In this document: positions 62,788 through 64,000 of the stretch, piece after piece
Position numbering within the stretch: the first letter of the stretch is position 1
How the letters are laid out: each line of letters begins with the position of its first letter
Position numbers and translations under genes: made by a program
Notes under the pieces: generated by a model
Database searches by the model: none
Told to the model about the DNA's origin: nothing
What the model saw: the letters and a program-made list of their open reading frames with translations, nothing else
From: Acidobacteriota bacterium
GTDB taxonomy: Bacteria; Acidobacteriota; Terriglobia; UBA7540
Direction: 5' to 3'
Length of the DNA stretch: 64,000 bases
NCBI GenBank assembly: GCA_023474345.1
Contig: JAMCXS010000012.1
Coordinates: 1 to 64,000 of the forward strand

Positions 62788-64000
62788 TTACTTGATCCCT
62801 GCAAGCCATAGGTAGCCGAACAGAAGAGTCAGAACCGTGATGGGTAGCCCTACCGCGAAGTAGTCGCGGAAAGTAATTACCTCGTCGGGTTTGGCCCTTT
62901 CGACCACAATGATGTTGGCGACCGAGCCTGTGATCGTCAGATTGCCAGCCAGCGTGCTGGCCATCGCCAGAATCAGCCAGCCGGTGTGGGCGTTTACAAA
63001 CCCCGGTACAGCAGACTTCAACAGCATGACCGCCGGAACGTTGCTGACCAGGTTCGAAATGCCTGCCACTACCACTGTGAATAATCCGGCGTTTTGCAGG
63101 TTCCAGGATTTTGCGGCATTGAGCAGCAGGCCGGCCATGCTGTTCTCCTCCGCGCCCCCCACGATCACGAACAGACCTACGAAAAAGACCAGTACGCCCC
63201 AGTCGACCTGTCGATAGACCTGCTCCGGATCGCGCGAGCGGGTCATCAGCATGACTGCCGCGCCGAGCGCCGCCATCATGGCGGGAGGAACTCCTGCCAT
63301 GAAGCCCGCAATAACGCATGCCACAACAATTCCTGGCTTGACGAGCTGCCCGTGGTCTACGGTTCCAACTGATACAGGGACTTCGAGTTCCGGCTCCCGT
63401 GATCCGGACCGTGTGAAAACCATATGCAGGACCAGCCAGTCGAGTAGCAAACCCACCAAAGCGACTGGACCCAGATGCGACAGGAAGGAACGGTAACTGA
63501 TCCCCGAGTACGACCCGATCAGCATATTCTGCGGATTGCCGGTGATGGTGGCGACGCTTCCAATGTTCGACGCCGTCGCCACGGCAAGCAGGTAGGCAAG
63601 CGGCTTGACACGCATTTGCCGCGCGGCTGAGAGTACAAAAGGCACCATCACCAGGCAGATGATGTCGTTCACAAAAAAGGCTGAGAGGAGCCCGCAGGTG
63701 AAAATTACCATGGGGAGCAGGTTACGGGGCTTGAGCCGGGTTAATACAAGCTGAGTAACCCAATCGAAAAAACCGGCAAGGCGCAGGTAAGCGACGATCA
63801 ACATCATTGAAAAGAGCAGCACGATCGTCTTGAAGTCAATGAAGTGCAGCGCCTCGCCCGGCCGCACGATTCCAAAAGCTACCATCAATACTGCGCCGAT
63901 GATCGCCGCGCCGGGGCGGTCGATTTTCATACCAGGAAATTTCCCAATTGCGAAGACGATGTAGCTTCCAAGGAAAATTGCGTATGCGGCGACAATTTTG
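62788..64000 (-). CDS. ArsB/NhaD-type anion or Na+ transporter, 5' end missing
   Basis: The frame stays open to the right edge (VAAYAIFLGSYIVFAIGKFPG precedes the first internal Met at 63930), so about 404 codons are present and the N-terminus lies outside. There are 10 or more membrane helices with the ion-transporter-superfamily signature: FFVNDIICLVMVPFVL, ASNIGSVATITGNPQNMLIG, and in the second half NLVSNVPAVMLLKS and LAGNLTITGSVANIIVVERAK. These duplicated hairpin motifs are typical of SLC13 / ArsB / NhaD permeases. The substrate is not fixed. Confidence 0.9.
   Translation of the reverse strand, partial: KIVAAYAIFLGSYIVFAIGKFPGMKIDRPGAAIIGAVLMVAFGIVRPGEALHFIDFKTIVLLFSMMLIVAYLRLAGFFDWVTQLVLTRLKPRNLLPMVIFTCGLLSAFFVNDIICLVMVPFVLSAARQMRVKPLAYLLAVATASNIGSVATITGNPQNMLIGSYSGISYRSFLSHLGPVALVGLLLDWLVLHMVFTRSGSREPELEVPVSVGTVDHGQLVKPGIVVACVIAGFMAGVPPAMMAALGAAVMLMTRSRDPEQVYRQVDWGVLVFFVGLFVIVGGAEENSMAGLLLNAAKSWNLQNAGLFTVVVAGISNLVSNVPAVMLLKSAVPGFVNAHTGWLILAMASTLAGNLTITGSVANIIVVERAKPDEVITFRDYFAVGLPITVLTLLFGYLWLAGIK

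Overview
The window reads as a chromosomal segment of a free-living, aerobic, carbohydrate-using Gram-negative bacterium, most likely an Acidobacteriota. I infer this from gene content and protein style only: Tat-exported glycoside hydrolases, OprB and OprO/P-type porins, an ECF sigma / zinc-finger anti-sigma pair, a PadR regulator, a CRTAC1 (VCBS plus ASPIC/UnbV) relic, c-type cytochromes, a GMC oxidoreductase with its Tat-exported small subunit, and many secreted proteins of unknown function. I found no rRNA, no complete tRNA, no CRISPR array, no phage and no complete insertion sequence.

Layout. 0-3 kb: the 5' part of a secreted glycine-rich beta-helix protein running off the left edge, then an anchored hypothetical protein. 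3-10 kb, minus strand: a lipoate-dependent 2-oxoacid dehydrogenase operon transcribed lpd > lipB > E1alpha > E1beta > E2. It carries a 1,153-bp tandem duplication that leaves lpd and lipB intact and inserts an in-frame lipB'-'lpd chimera between them. 10-18 kb, plus strand: an FAD oxidoreductase, then an F1Fo ATP synthase operon (b', b, delta, alpha, gamma, beta, epsilon) behind a good sigma-70-type promoter. Subunits a and c are not in the window, and b is preceded by an in-frame leader ending in TAG. 18-21 kb: ECF sigma factor, anti-sigma factor, TPR protein. 21-27 kb: folP, a PASTA protein, and an array of four paralogous genes for small secreted helical proteins. Each paralog has its own terminator, and decayed copies of the PASTA gene's 3' end lie between them. 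27-37 kb: hom, a secreted phosphoesterase, a Tat-exported unknown, a GH35 beta-galactosidase, a DksA/TraR-type protein, a LutC-like protein and a cold-shock protein.

37-47 kb: a SIS-domain protein, a CRTAC1 pseudogene abutting a NarL-type two-component system, a ROK regulator, endonuclease V, a 106-bp element with near-perfect terminal inverted repeats, and a GMC oxidoreductase / gluconate-2-dehydrogenase-subunit-3 pair. 47-56 kb: a START-like hypothetical, DoxX, a phosphate-selective-type porin, a broken TauE/SafE gene, a PadR-OprB pair overlapping by four bases, and three mono-heme c-type cytochromes, two of them paralogs. 56-64 kb: a secreted esterase, an ABM-like small protein, a GH29 alpha-L-fucosidase, an RRM protein with a small basic partner, a large putative glycoside hydrolase, and a 5'-truncated ArsB/NhaD-type transporter.

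How it fits together: the central metabolic part supplies acyl-CoA production with lipoate attachment and ATP synthesis. The rest looks like a scavenger's periplasmic and outer-membrane kit: porins, exported galactosidase, fucosidase, esterase and phosphoesterase, and periplasmic dehydrogenase and cytochromes. The most unusual items are the four-paralog array with PASTA relics, the fresh lipB/lpd duplication, the stop codon inside the atpF leader frame, and the inverted-repeat element. I saw no clear candidate for a wholly new multi-gene defence or biosynthetic system.
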